Origin: Piliocolobus tephrosceles
Lineage: Eukaryota; Chordata; Mammalia; Primates; Cercopithecidae
Direction of reading: 5' to 3'
Length of the DNA stretch: 64,000 nucleotides
Assembly: GCF_002776525.5 (NCBI RefSeq)
Contig: NC_045449.1
Span: 4,543,509 to 4,607,508 of the forward strand
Shown here: in pieces, positions 9,661-21,429 of the stretch
Position numbering within the stretch: the stretch's first letter is position 1
How the letters are laid out: each line of letters starts with the position of its first letter
Made by a program: the position numbers and the translations under genes
The notes under the pieces: generated by a model
The model's input: only the letters and a program-made list of their open reading frames with translations
Told to the model about the DNA's origin: nothing
Databases searched by the model: none

Positions 9661-12600
9661 GGGGGGAAAATGCCCGGGCCCCTGCAGAAAGCGAGGCCTG
9701 AGGGGGATCAGAAAAACCGGTGTCGGGGTTCTCTCAGCGATGTGGGGCCAGACTACTGGGCTCTCCCGTTCCCAGGAGTCTGGGCAGGCTGCGATGCAGG
9801 GACGGAGGAAGGAGCAGGTGGCTGGCCCCGAGGGTTCATGTACGGGGAGGCTGGATGCCGGGAGGGGGGATCCCCTCCAGACTCGTGCCAAGCCAATGCA
9901 AAGCCTCCTGTCCAATATCCCCCAGGTAGTCGCGCTGCCCACACCTGTCCCGAGGGCCGGGTGGCTCCTCATCCAAACTTCTACCTTCCCCTGGGTTGCC
10001 AGGAGCAACAGCTTCATCTTGGGAGAGCCCGACCCTCCCTGAAACTAGATCGTATCCCTCTCGCTGGGGGTGGGGGAGGCAGTATTCACGCTGGGCGCGC
10101 GTCCACTCCCCGGATGTTTTCTGTGCAATCGAGGCTCTTTCCTTCCACTGATACCCCGAGTTCTCTTTTTTGGTCTCTAGCAAAATCCACTTCCTGTTGT
10201 GACTCAACACCCCCAAGGGGTAAGGGGTGAATGCCTGAGTCCCAGGGGAGCAGGAGCAAAAGACAGAAAGGTTGGGGCTGTAGGCCTCAACCCAGAGGGG
10301 ATCGGGAATAGGGAATTGGTCCTGAGCTCTGGCTTGCTCTGCAAAACATCATATCGACCCCACTTCCAACCTATAGAGTATGAGAACCCAGGTTTCTGAG
10401 CATCAAGTAGATGAGTATCAGAAAGAGATCATCAGAGAGATGATTGGTGTCCTGGATTAGGGTTTAAACATCCCAGAGAAAGGGGAAGTTGCTGACTTGT
10501 GGGAGGCCCCTGATTTCCGTTATGTGGTTCAAGGAGTGGGACCAAAGGGGACTGCTGACTTGACCCAATTTCCCTCACCTCCATCAAATTCTGGGCCACA
10601 GGAAATGGAGAGAATAGCAGGAAGTGTGAAAGGACATCTGCTTCAGCTACCCCTGCCCCCATTGGGCACCTCCCTGGTCATCCCCACACTCTGCCTCCTT
10701 GGCCAGCCTAGTATCTGCGCGCTGTTCCTCCTCAGCCTGGCAGGAGGTGGCTGGGTTAGGATCCAAAGGGCAGATGCCTTGCAGCTGCTCCAGGGCAGTT
10801 GCCCCAGAGCCACACTCCAGTTGGCCCACTGACTGTGGCTGTCACAGCCCTGTGCCAGGACTCCTAATGGGAGGACACCCTGGGACAAAGAGGAAAACCA
10901 GAAGCAAAGGGGAGGGAGAACCTGGATGATGCCACAGCACTCAGCCCCCAAGTTGGGACAAAAGATAGGATGTTTATTCTAGCTGCCACCATATCGATGT
11001 TTATTCTCTTTTATTGGTTAGGAATACCTGGCGGCCTCCATACCCTTTACCTTATAATCTTTGGACAGCTTGGCTTTCTGGGAATAAGGGACAAGTGAAT
11101 TTGTAGCAGAAACTGGGCCTATGGTAGAAACCATTTAGGGCCAAAGGCAAGGGTCATTGCTTTCCTATATGCTCCAGCTGTCAGAGCTGTAGACCAGATG
11201 GAAAGATGGTTAGGTCTTACCCAGACACTGCGGCAACCTGCCCACTGGGGTCCTCTGGGAACGGGGTGGTAGAGTTGGAGGAAGGATGGGCTAGTTGGCA
11301 GGATTTCACGTTCTGCTGTCTATCTGAGGATCCTTTCCAGGGATCACTGTTGAGGCAGAGTGGATTGGAAGGAGTAAGGTGATGCTTCAAAGAACAGGCT
11401 CACAATTGGCCAGATCACTGGGGTTGCCAAACACTTCCTTACCCTCCCAGCAATGGGTGGAGTCCAGGCTTAAATTGTTTCAGCAACTGGAAAGCGAATA
11501 CCCTTCAATTAAACAAACTATTGATGCCAACTACAGAGATGGATAGTGTAATATTGATTGAGAGGATGGACTCGGAGCCAGATCGCCTTGGTTTCTATTA
11601 ATTCCCACCATTTACTCTCTCTGTGACCTTAAAACATTTAACCTCTCTCTGCCTCAGTTTCCTCACCTGGAAAATAGAGACATTAGGACCTCCATCACTG
11701 GGTGGTTTTATTTTATTTTATTTTTATTTTATTTTATTTTATTTTTGAGACAGAGTCTTGCTCTATCACCCAGGCTGGAGTGCAGTGACGCAATCTCGGC
11801 TCACTGCAACCTAAGGCTGGGCGCAGTGGCTCACGCATGTAATCCCAGCACTTTGGGAGGCTGAGGTGGGTGGATCACCTGAGGTCAGGAGTTGGAGATC
11901 AGCCTGGCCAACATGGGGAAACCTTGTCTCTACTAAAAAACTACAAAATACAGGCCAGACGCAGTGGCTCAAGCCCGTAATCCCAGCCCTTTGGGAGGCT
12001 GAGGCAGGCGGATCACTTGAGGTCAGGAGTTCGAGATCAGCCTGGCCAACATAGGGAAACCCCATCTATACTAAAAATATAAAAATTAGCAGCCAGGCGC
12101 AGTGGCTCACACCTGTAATCCCAGCACTTTGGGAGGCCAAGATGGGTGGATCACGAGGTCAGGAGATCGAGACCATCCTGGCTAACATGGTGAAACCCTG
12201 TCTCTACTAAAACTACAAAAAATTAGCCAGGCGTGGTGGCGGGCACCTGTAGTCCCAGCTACTCGGGAGGCTGAGGCAGGAGAATGGCATGAACCTGGGA
12301 GGCAGAGGTTGCAGTGAGCCAAAATCGCGCCACTGCACTCCAGCCTGGGTGAGAGAGTGAGACTCTGTCTCAAAGAAAAAAAAAATTATCCAGGCATGAT
12401 GGCAGGCACCTCTAATCCCACCTACTCAGGAGGCTGAGGCACGAGAATTGCTTGAACCCAGGAGGTGGAGGTTGCAGTGAGCTGACAGCACGCCACTGCA
12501 CTCCAGCCTTGGTGATAGAGCGAGACTCCATCTTGGAAAAAAAAAAAAATACAAAACATACCTGGGCGTGGTGGCTCACGCCTGTAATCCCAGCTGCTTG

Positions 12601-14159
12601 GGAGGCTGAAGCAGGAGAATCACTTAAACCTGGGAGGCGGAGGTTGCAGTGAGCTGAGATCGCACCACTGCACTCCAGCCTGGGCAACAGAGTGAGACTC
12701 CGTCTCAAAAAACAGAGTATTACAAGAGATGACACATTTGAAACACGTGGAACAGTGCTGGGCATGGAGTAGTCACTCTGAAATGTTAGCAGCATTAGCA
12801 TCTTCATGATATGGGTGGCACTGTGCTGGAGATGCCTAAATGAATAAGGCCTCCGAGGCTCACAGTCTGAGGAGGGTGGCAGCTAACTGTCCGTGTGTGC
12901 TACCACACCACAAGTAAAACATCAACAAAGTGTGACAGGAACCCAAAACAAGGAGTGACCAGAGTCTGTGCTGGGTCAGCTTCCTAAAGGCTGGGCCTTC
13001 AAATAGGCTTTTAAGCTGTTGAGGTCGGAGTTGGGGACAGTTGGAGGTGAGCAGAATAGAGTCAAACTTGTGTAGGGCCTATGGTAGAAACTGAGGGCCA
13101 AAGGCCAGGGTCATTGCTCTCCTATATGCTCCAGCTGTCAGAGCTGTAGACCAGATGGAAAGATGGTTAGGTCTTACCCAGACACGGCGGCAACCTGCCC
13201 ATTCTGGTCCTCTGGGAAGAGCCTGGGTGGTTCCTAGGGCAACCAGTGGCCATTACTAGGGAGGGACGGGGACGAAGGAGGGTGGACAAAAGAAGGGGCA
13301 TTTCCCCTTGCCGCCATGTTAGAAATAGGAAGGACCTTCCGGGAGAAGGGGAAAGGGGCAGAGCTGGGCAAAGCCCTGCAGCCTCAGGCAGGAGGCCTGG
13401 GAGGGAGAGGGTCCTGGTGTGGGCTCCCTGCTGAGTCTGAGGGAGGCAGTGGGGTTTCCCTTTCTGTTTTGTTAGGGTCTTCAAGAAGTCAAGCCCTAAC
13501 TGCAAGGTGAGTCTCCACAGCACTTACCCTTTCGACCCTCCCTGGGCCCCAACAAAGCCCAGCCTTCCCCTAGACGATCCCCAACCTGCCCAAAGATGAT
13601 CCCCAACCCCTAGCTCCCCACTTCCTGTGACAGCTAAGAGCCGACTTCCTTCCCTCCTGAAGCCCCTTGCCGCAGAGGCTGCTCAGCCTGAGCCAGCCAC
13701 AGGCTGGGTGGGGCAGGCCTGGGTCCCCAAGCAGACCACAGAGGAGGAGGCCAGAAGCAAGCCATGTGCCTGTAGCCCTCCTAGGGGCCAATCCAAGGTG
13801 TGTGGGGCTGGGAAAAGTTAACAGCCCCACCCAGGCTATGGCCTGTTTATCCTGGGGCCCCTTGAGGAGACCTCGTGAGGGTGGCAGCTGCTCTCTAGCT
13901 GGCTAGTTGGGCTGAGTTCTCCCTGAGGATCCAAAGACACACACACATAGACACACGGACACACACAGACACAAATACACACACACACACACACACACAC
14001 ACACCCCTCTGGCTGGCTGAGGATGCAAACACACACACACAGACACACACACACACACCTCGCTGGTTGGACTGAGTCCTCCCTGAGGATGCAAACACAC
14101 ACACACATACACACATGCACATACATGTTCACATGCACACCTGACTGGGTGGGCTGAGG

Positions 14160-14194
<35 letters not shown>

Positions 14195-17100
14195 GGGCTG
14201 GTGGGGAGAGGTGTGCAGAGATTAGGGGGCAGCTAAAAAGCCTTAAGGCCCACTAGTCTGAGAAACGCCGCCACCCTCACTGTCCAACACTGTTGGGAGG
14301 AAACCTGGAGAAACTCCTTCCTGATAGCCCAGCCTGGAGATCCCTGGGCAGGGCAGCCAGTTGTGAGGGCTCCGATGCCCCTGTCGCCATCCTCCCCAAT
14401 CTCCCCTGTGACCCCTTGACATCCTCAGCTCACCGTGTACTTGGGCAAGCGGGACTTCGTAGATCACCTGGACAAGGTGGACCCTGTAGGTAAGATTTCC
14501 CAGAAAGGGACAGCTCATTCCCCAAGAGGGGAGAAGTTCCCGGGCCCAGGAAAGGGGGCAGCGGCTCTTTCGGGAAGTGAGATGGTGTGTCCCCCTCCTA
14601 GATGGCGTGGTGCTTGTGGACCCTGACTACCTGAAGGACCGCAAAGGTACTGGCCCCAAGTCCAGGGGGCTCAGGGGAAGTGGGGGCTAGGGAAGTGACA
14701 TGGGCTGGCCTTGGAAGGGCACCCCAGAGAGATGGAGGCTGGAGGTGGAAGCCAGGAGTAGGGTTCAGGCAAGTCTTATGCTGCTGAGGGAGGAGCAGCG
14801 GCTGCTAGGTGCTGGGGGACTCGGGAAGTGGGGCTCCTGACCGCACATCTCACCCTCCCTTGCCAGTGTTTGTGACCCTCACCTGCGCCTTCCGCTATGG
14901 CCGTGAAGACCTGGATGTGCTGGGCTTGTCCTTCCGTAAAGACCTGTTCATCGCCACCTACCAGGCCTTCCCCCCAGTGCCCAACCCGCCCCGGCCCCCC
15001 ACCCGCCTGCAGGACCGGCTGCTGAGGAAGCTTGGCCAGCATGCACACCCCTTCTTCTTCACCGTGAGGATGCCCCTGCCCTCTGAGGGCCGGGGGCTGG
15101 GCTGGGACTGTTGTCTGGGGTGGGGGTAAGGGACCGCTATGGGCAGATCTGGAAGAAACAGTGAGGCAGGGACCCTAGATCCACCTCCCTTCGGGATCCC
15201 CATGCATTCAGGAAGTCCTTGATTATCTGCTTCCTCTCTGGGTCCCTTCCTTCTTCCTTTCTCATCCCCAGGAGTCCTTTCTCCAGCCTCTTTTTCTTTT
15301 TTTTTTTTTTTTTGAGACAAAGCCTCACTCTGTTGCCCAGGCTGGAGTGCAGTGGCACAATCTTGGCTCACTGCAAGCTCTGCCTCCTGGGTTCAAGCGA
15401 TTCTTATGCCTCAGCCTCCTGAGTAGCTGGAATTACAGGCGTGCGCCACCACACATGACTCATTTTATATTTTTAGTAGAGATGAGGTTTCGCCATGTTG
15501 GTCAGGCTGGTCTAGAACCCCTGACCTCAGGTGATCCACCCACCTCGGCCTTCCCAAGTGCTGGGATTACAGGTGTGAGCCCCCGCGCCCAACCTCTCCA
15601 GCCTCGCAAGTTGAGATTTGGAGGAAGATCTGGGGGCTTTCTGGAAGAACTGAAGTCTTCTCTTTCCTCTGCCACAGATACCCCAGAATCTTCCATGCTC
15701 TGTCACACTGCAGCCAGGACCAGAGGACACAGGGAAGGTATGGGAGGAACAGCTCTGAGGGCTCCTAGGGCAGGACAGGGGCCAGCAGGAGCCTGGAGGC
15801 ACAGCTGAGCCAGAGGGTGAACTGTCGAGATGCCAGGGTGGGGCCGAGGGTAGGCCAGCGTCCCTGTGGAAGTGGGGTGTGTATGGTGGTGCACGTGTGA
15901 CCCTGCCTCCTGCTCTCTGGACCTGCATGGATCTGGGGATGGGGGCTCCCCTTGCGCTACCATGACCAAGCCTCTGCCAGGTTCGGGGCTTTGGAGAGGA
16001 AGAAGACTCAGTCGCCAGGGTCGTGAGACCACAATGGGGCAAGAGTCCCTGCCCAAGAGGAGGGAAGCGGGAGGAAGGAAGGGGAGTGATGGTGGCGGGA
16101 GCCTTGGGTAAGATGTGGCCTTTTCTCCCCCTCCCGAGGCCTGCGGCGTAGACTTTGAGATTCGAGCCTTCTGTGCTAAGTCACTAGAAGAGAAAAGCCA
16201 CAAAAGGTGAGGGAAGCGACCTCCCCTATGGTGTAAGAGGAGGCTTTCCAGGAGCCCAGGCCCCGTGCAGGGGAGGAGTAGGGATCTGGGTATCTGAGGA
16301 CCGACCCCCTTCTGCCCCCACCCCCATCCCAGGAACTCTGTGCGGCTGGTGATCCGAAAGGTGCAGTTCGCCCCCGAGAAACCCGGCCCCCAGCCTTCCG
16401 CAGAAACCACACGCCACTTCCTCATGTCTGACCGGTCCCTGCACCTCGAGGCTTCCCTGGACAAGGAGGTGGGGTGTGACAGGGTGACGTGGATGCCACA
16501 GTGCAGTTTAGACCCAGGGGTGGGGGGGCAAAACCACACGTCAAGATGACATTTGTAAAGGAGGTTGCCTTGGCTGGGTGTGGAGAGTTGCCGTATGCTT
16601 GGGTTTGAGGGGAGGGGGCCAGAACAATGTGTCTGTGTTTGGGGACACACTGATGATGGGACCAGTGAAAACCAGATCCAATTCACATGACCCCCTCCCC
16701 CCAAAAGCTGTACTACCATGGGGAGCCCCTCAATGTAAATGTCCACGTCACCAACAACTCCACCAAGACCGTCAAGAAGATCAAAGTCTCTGGTAGGAGG
16801 TGGGGTTTGGAAAGGGGTCTTTGGGGAGGGCGTTACTGCACAGGTGGCTCCTGGTGTGATCTCAGCCCAGGCCATTTCCCAGGGTGGGAGACCCACCAGG
16901 GCTCAAAGAATTTAGATTGTTCCAGAATGATCCAGGGAGCCTCGGTGTTTACTGCTTCCGGGCGGGGAGCATGGGGGCCACGCCAAGGGGTCTGGAGTTG
17001 TGTCGTGGGGGTGGCTTGTGCTCCATCCAGAGCTGCCTGACCCCGTCCCCCCCCACAGTGAGACAGTACGCCGACATCTGCCTCTTCAGCACCGCCCAGT

Positions 17101-19818
17101 ACAAGTGTCCTGTGGCTCAACTCGAACAAGAGTGAGTATCAGGAGAGACCCAGGTCCCAGTCTAGGGGAGAAGAGCAGGATCGGGAGAGTGTGAGGTGGG
17201 GGAAGAATTCTTCCTGAGCCATCTTCACTATTTTTTTTTTTTTTTTGAGATGGAGTTATTGCTCTTGTTGCCCAGCCTGGAGTGCAATGGGGCGACATCT
17301 GCTCACAGCAACCTCCACCTCCCGGGTTCAGGCGATTCTCCTGCCTCAGCCTCCCAAGTAGCTGAGACTACAGGCATGCACCACCATACCTGGCTTATTT
17401 TATTTATTTATTTATTTTTTTTTTTTTTTTTTAGCCGGAGTCTCCCTCTGGCGCCCAGGCTGGAGTAAAGTGGTGTGATCTCGGCTCACTGCAAGCTCTG
17501 CCTCCCGGGTTCACACCATTCTCCTGCCTCAGCCTCCCGAGTAGCTGGGACTACAGGCGCCCGCCACCTCGCCAGGCTCATTTTTTGTATTTTTAGTAGA
17601 AACGGGTTTCACCGTGTTAGCCAGGATGGTCTCGATCTCCTGACCTCGTGATCCGCCCGCCTCAGCCTCCCAAAGTGCTGGGATTACAGGCATGAGCCAC
17701 CACGTCCTGGCTTATTTTTAATAGAGACAAAGTTTCACCACGTTGGCCAGGCTAGTCTTGAACCCCGACCTCAAGTGACCCACCCGCCATGGCCTCTCAA
17801 AGTGCTGGGATTATGGGCGTGAGCCACCATGACCAGCCACCATCTTCACTTAAAAGGGTATTCCCTCTAGAGCCAGGCACCTCTGGGCTGCTAATTTTCT
17901 TGAGCATGTTGAGCCAAAACCTACTCCCTTGTGACCTGTGCCCAAAGAGAGAAGGGACTAGTGAAGGGGAGATGCTGCTTGGGGGTGATAGGCCGCCCCT
18001 CACCCAGTCCAGCCCCCTGAAGCGTCTTGTTCTCTTGTCCCCACCCCCAGTGACCAGGTATCTCCCAGCTCCACGTTCTGTAAGGTGTACACCATAACCC
18101 CGCTGCTCAGTGACAACCGGGAGAAGCGGGGTCTCGCCCTGGATGGGAAACTCAAACACGAGGACACCAACCTGGCTTCCAGCACCATGTGAGGGTGGGG
18201 CTGGGGCGGGTCCCCTGCAGGCCAGGGGCCAGACGTCAGTTGAGTGCTATGTGCCAGGCTCTATCCTAGGTGCCAGGGATGTACAGTGAACAGAAGAGAC
18301 AAAAAGAACTCTTACATTCTAGGAGAGGGAGGCTAGACAAATCCGATCAGTGGCCACTGGACAGCAGGTTTAGTGACAAGTATGGAGGAGAAAAAGCCAG
18401 GCAGAGAAGAGAGGGATGGGGGGCAGTGAGATGAAAGGGGGAATTCGGAGTAAGGACCCAGCGGAAGTAAGCAACTTGGGTGAGCAGGAAAGGAGGGTTC
18501 TGGGCAGAGAAAAAACAAAGACTCAGAGGTGGGGCAGCCTGGAGTGTTGGAGGAATGGGGAGGTGCTATCGTGCCCTCGGGCAGGAGCAGCCCTGGAGGT
18601 CCCCAGCTTCACAGAGGACTGGATTTCATCTTTCCCGGTGCCTTTGTTCAGGGTTCTCACTGCACAGCCACATACAGCAGGCCCAGAAGGCAACTTAGCG
18701 AGAAGAACTAAGTAGCAGGAGAGGAGGAGGAGGTGAGGTCAGGGGCTAATGGAGAGCCAGACGGTGCTGTGCTGTTAGCGGAGAAGGACGTCAGCTTTTA
18801 CGGGAGAGAAACCACAGGAGGCTCTGCACGGGGAGTGCAGTGCGCACTGTAGCGTAACCGCACGCCTGGGCTGCTGGGGCCCCGCCGGCCTGTGCGAGTT
18901 TGTGGTCCTGCCCAGAGGCCCCGTGGGAACCCCACAGTGGGCCAGGTGACAGGGTGATGGGCCCTGGTCTGACTCCACCACCGTCAATTGCAGCGTGAAG
19001 GAGGGTGCCAACAAGGAGGTGCTGGGAATCCTGGTGTCCTACAGGGTCAAGGTGAAGCTGGTGGTGTCTCGAGGCGGGTGAGTGTCATCGGGGGGCCTGG
19101 GTGGGGGTCACACTGGCTCTCGCTAGTCCTGTGTCGTCATCCTCTTCACGATCCCTCTCCCCTTCCCCAGGGATGTCTCTGTGGAGCTGCCTTTTGTTCT
19201 TATGCACCCCAAGCCCCACGACCACACCCCCCTCCCCAGACCCCAGTCAGGTGAGCACACCCACCCACCCCACGCCCTCAGAGGGAGGGCCTGAAGCAGG
19301 GCCAGTGGAGGAAAACTGGCCCTTCCAGCACCCATCCCCACACTCCCTCTTCCCGTCCCCCCAGCTGCTCGAGAGACAGACGTCCCTGTGGACACCAACC
19401 TCATTGAATTTGATACCAAGTAAGAAACTCATTCCCCTACTTGACCCTCTTGGGACAAAGATTCCTGCAACATTCAAATCTGCCCTCGTACCTCTTCCTT
19501 GCGTTTTGGGGGGAGAAGGGGACTGCAGCATCAAATCAAGATGCCTTAGCCTTGTGAGGCTGCCTCTTGCTGCCTTTTCTTTGTCCCTTCCCGTGAATAC
19601 CTCTGGTCCCACTGCTGTTCGAACGTCTCTGTCCCAGAGGCCCAGCCTGGGGGAGGGCAGGGAGTGGGGGGCTGGGAAAAGAGTCAGAAGCCCTCACCTC
19701 ACACCCCTCTTTCCCACCACCAAGCTATGCCACAGATGATGACATTGTGTTTGAGGACTTTGCCCGGCTTCGGCTGAAGGGGATGAAGGATGACGACTAC
19801 GATGACCAACTCTGCTAG
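9470..19818 (+). CDS. ARRB2: ARRB2, beta-arrestin-2 (15 coding exons, 409 aa, complete)
   Basis: Coding exons: 9470-9492, 13476-13506, 14429-14489, 14602-14646, 14867-15063, 15678-15737, 16139-16206, 16333-16468, 16708-16792, 17059-17131, 18051-18188, 18994-19077, 19171-19250, 19365-19419, 19725-19818. All introns are GT-AG, and the 1230 nt encode 409 aa plus stop, the same length as human ARRB2. The protein binds phosphorylated, activated GPCRs at the plasma membrane, blocks G-protein coupling, links receptors to clathrin and AP2, and scaffolds MAPK signalling. Visible landmarks are phosphate-sensing K11/K12, the finger loop DVLGLSF, polar-core R170, the clathrin box LIEFD at 373-377, and the C-terminal AP2-binding helix DDIVFEDFARLRLKG with R393 and R395. 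The start has a good context (caccATGg) and sits at the end of a CpG island. Residues 353 (Thr) and 363 (Arg) in the C-tail linker differ from the human Ile and Pro that I recall. Intron 1 is about 4 kb and repeat-rich; most others are short. Confidence 0.97.
9661..11544. other. ARRB2 intron 1, low-repeat 5' half
   Basis: About 1.9 kb of moderately GC-rich sequence without Alu, unusual for this window. Long ORFs here lack splice-consistent coding signals. The first copy of an intra-intronic duplication lies at 11115-11261. Confidence 0.6.
11115..11261 (+). repeat. Intra-intron duplication, copy A
   Basis: From gggcctatggtag to tcctctggga it aligns to 13075-13218 in direct orientation with roughly ten mismatches and a few short indels over about 145 bp. 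It is not an Alu and not a repeat that I recognise. Confidence 0.85.
11703..11812 (-). mobile_element. Alu fragment with (TTTTA)n tail
   Basis: Minus-oriented right-arm start that stops abruptly at ctgcaacct where the plus-oriented nest begins. Confidence 0.85.
11950..12545 (+). mobile_element. Middle Alu of the nest
   Basis: Left half 11950-12088, right half 12386-12545 (resumes aattatccaggcatgatggc). Again split at the linker. Confidence 0.8.
12090..12385 (+). mobile_element. Inner full-length Alu of the nest
   Basis: Complete dimeric Alu inserted at aaaaattagc of the middle Alu. Confidence 0.88.
13075..13218 (+). repeat. Intra-intron duplication, copy B
   Basis: Partner of 11115-11261, 1.96 kb downstream and only about 260 bp before ARRB2 exon 2. 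The Alu/MIR nest lies between the two copies. Confidence 0.85.
13897..14210 (+). repeat. Compound minisatellite / (CA)n in ARRB2 intron 2
   Basis: Five blocks of CA dinucleotide alternate with a degenerate unit like ctggctggttgggctgag...ccctgaggatgcaaa, at about 13897, 14007, 14059, 14140 and 14192. The unit erodes in later copies, as in an expanding variable-number repeat. The last CA block alone is about 33 bp. Confidence 0.9.
15291..15593 (-). mobile_element. Alu in ARRB2 intron 5
   Basis: TSD tctccagcctc before (ends 15290) and after it; ends 84 bp before exon 6. Confidence 0.92.
17230..17838 (-). mobile_element. Outer Alu in ARRB2 intron 10
   Basis: Parts 17230-17400 and 17712-17838; accatcttcact flanks the pair. 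Confidence 0.9.
17402..17711 (-). mobile_element. Inner Alu in ARRB2 intron 10
   Basis: ctggcttatttt duplicated on both sides inside the outer Alu. Confidence 0.9.
18235..18420 (+). repeat. Ancient dispersed repeat fragment in ARRB2 intron 11
   Basis: gtgccaggctctatcctagg ... gtacagtgaacagaagaga is the start of a familiar old mammalian repeat; the family is not assigned. Confidence 0.45.
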
Positions 19819-20254
19819 GAAGCGGGGCGGGAAGAAGGCAGGGGATGGGGTTGGGAGAGGTGAAGGCAGGACCAAGATCCCCACTGTCGCCGGGGGATTG
19901 TCCCAGCCTCTCTTCCCTTCCCCTCCACCTGGAAGCTTCTTCAACCAACCCCTTCACTCTCTCCCCCGCACCCCCCATGATACGCACTGGACCCTCTCTT
20001 GCTGAAATGTGGGCATTAATTTTTTGACTGCAGCTCTGCTTCTCCAGCCCCGCAGTGGGTGGCAAGCTGTGTTCATACCTAAATTTTCTGGAAGGGGACA
20101 GTAAAAAGAGGAGTGACAGGAGAGAAAGAGGGAGACAGAACTCCCACTCAACCTCACAGAAACACCTCCCATGATCACTCTGTGTCCCCCATTCCTTCAC
20201 GAGGAGACCCTTTGTGGACAAGGCTGTTTCTTTGTTTCTGAGCATAAAGAAAAA

Positions 20255-20260
20255 AATAAA
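20255..20260 (+). terminator. ARRB2: ARRB2 poly(A) signal
   Basis: Canonical AATAAA 437 bases after the ARRB2 stop at 19818, followed about 20-30 bases later by a TG/T-rich stretch (gagtgtgttttctctgtag). It defines a 3' UTR of about 460 nt. The UTR itself contains no Alu. Confidence 0.85.
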
Positions 20261-20280
20261 TCTTTTACTAAGCATGAGTG

Positions 20281-21065
20281 TGTTTTCTCTGTAGTGTTTA
20301 GAGAGTCTATACTGTGCTTGTCCATGATCCTGTTAGCTTGTGGGGGAGGACCCAGTCTCTCTTCTGCACCCAAAAGGCACCTGACACAGAGGCTCTCAGT
20401 AAATGCTTATGGGATGACTGTGCTGTGGCTGTGTTCCAAGGTAAACATCAAAACTTAACTTAGTCCAAACTCAGGGGTGAGGCTTGATAAGACCACAGAG
20501 TAAACTCAGTCATTTATAGGGGTCATAAATAGCTAACCTGCCTGCAGACAGATGCTCACAGGAGCTAGCCAGGGCAGGCTCTTCCCTGTTGCGGCTGACA
20601 TGCATGACCACCTGTGACCTGTTGTGACCGAGTCGTGTTCATTTCCACTGTTCCTTATGGTTGCTCGAGCAGTGCGCTCCTGTGGCTCGGTGGGGCCACA
20701 ACCGCGGGCCTCACCAGAAAAGCCACAGGACGTCTCTGGAGTCTGGTACCTACATTCTAACACAGAAGCTGAGGCTTAGGCAGCAAGAACGTCATATGGG
20801 GCCCTGTCCTAGGGACCACATCCTAGTGCTGCTCCTGGGACATTCATCAGGGACTCGCTGAGGCTTGACTGAAGCCCCAGGCTAGGCTGGAGGGAGTTAG
20901 CATCCACTCCATGAACAATTCTCACCTCCATCATCTGCTTCCACTCATGGAGCCCAGCCTTCCTCCTAAAGCTCCTTCCTTCATTCCACAAACAATCTTG
21001 ATTTGAGTCCCTACAAGGTATGAGGCATAGTATAGCAGTAGAAGGAAACAAAACCTTAATTCATT
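20281..21065. other. Spacer downstream of ARRB2
   Basis: No gene or clear repeat except a weak old-repeat match near 20985-21060 (attccacaaacaatc ... ggtatgaggcatagt). Confidence 0.5.
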
Positions 21066-21070
21066 CCCCC

Positions 21071-21367
21071 CCCTTTTTTTTTTTTTGAGACCGAGTCTCA
21101 GTCTGTCGCCCAGGCTGGAGTGCGATGATGCCATCTCGGCTCACTGTAACCTCCGCCTCCCGGGTTCAAGCGATTCTCCTGCCTCAGTCTCCCGAGTAGC
21201 TGGGATTACAGGTGCCTGCCACGACTTCCAGCTAATTTTTGTATTTTTAGTAGAGACGGTGTTTCACCATGTTGGTCAGGCTGGTCTCAAACTCCTCACC
21301 TCAAGTGATCCACCCGCCTCGGCCTCCCAAAGTGCTGGGATTACAGGTGTGAGATACCATACCCGGC
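21071..21367 (-). mobile_element. Alu, full length
   Basis: C-run then 14 T; ends atacccggcct. Confidence 0.92.
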
Positions 21368-21429
21368 CTCCCTGGGTACGTAACTACAATATCTATGCTT
21401 CAGAGGAGAAGTACCGGAGCTAGGAGAAT

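Larger units (their letters stand above)
11813..12712 (+). mobile_element. Outer Alu of the ARRB2 intron-1 nest
   Basis: Left half 11813-11948 and right half 12546-12712, interrupted at the middle A-rich linker. Confidence 0.8.
11545..12806 (+). mobile_element. MIR SINE split by an Alu nest
   Basis: 11545-11702 shows the MIR core (gactcggagccagatcgcct, then tgtgacctt...tctgcctcagtttcctcacctg). 12715-12806 resumes with the MIR 3' part (aacagtgctgggcatggagtag). About 1 kb of Alu sequence separates the halves. Confidence 0.75.

Noticed and set aside
9106..10017. 303-codon minus-strand ORF across the ARRB2 CpG island
   Set aside because: GC-rich islands often lack stop codons. The composition is low-complexity Pro/Ala/Arg and it lies antisense to exon 1.
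11813..12712. Possible tRNA/7SL RNA gene in the Alu clusters
   Set aside because: The 7SL-like parts are Alu left arms; MIR tRNA-like heads are degraded. No intact Pol III gene is supported.
13936..14195. CRISPR-like alternation of a repeat and variable blocks
   Set aside because: The blocks are CA dinucleotide and the units decay gradually; this is a eukaryotic minisatellite inside an intron.
15703..16896. 397-codon minus-strand ORF antisense to ARRB2 exons 6-9
   Set aside because: It crosses several ARRB2 introns, has no recognisable domain, and is best read as the shadow of conserved GC-rich exons.
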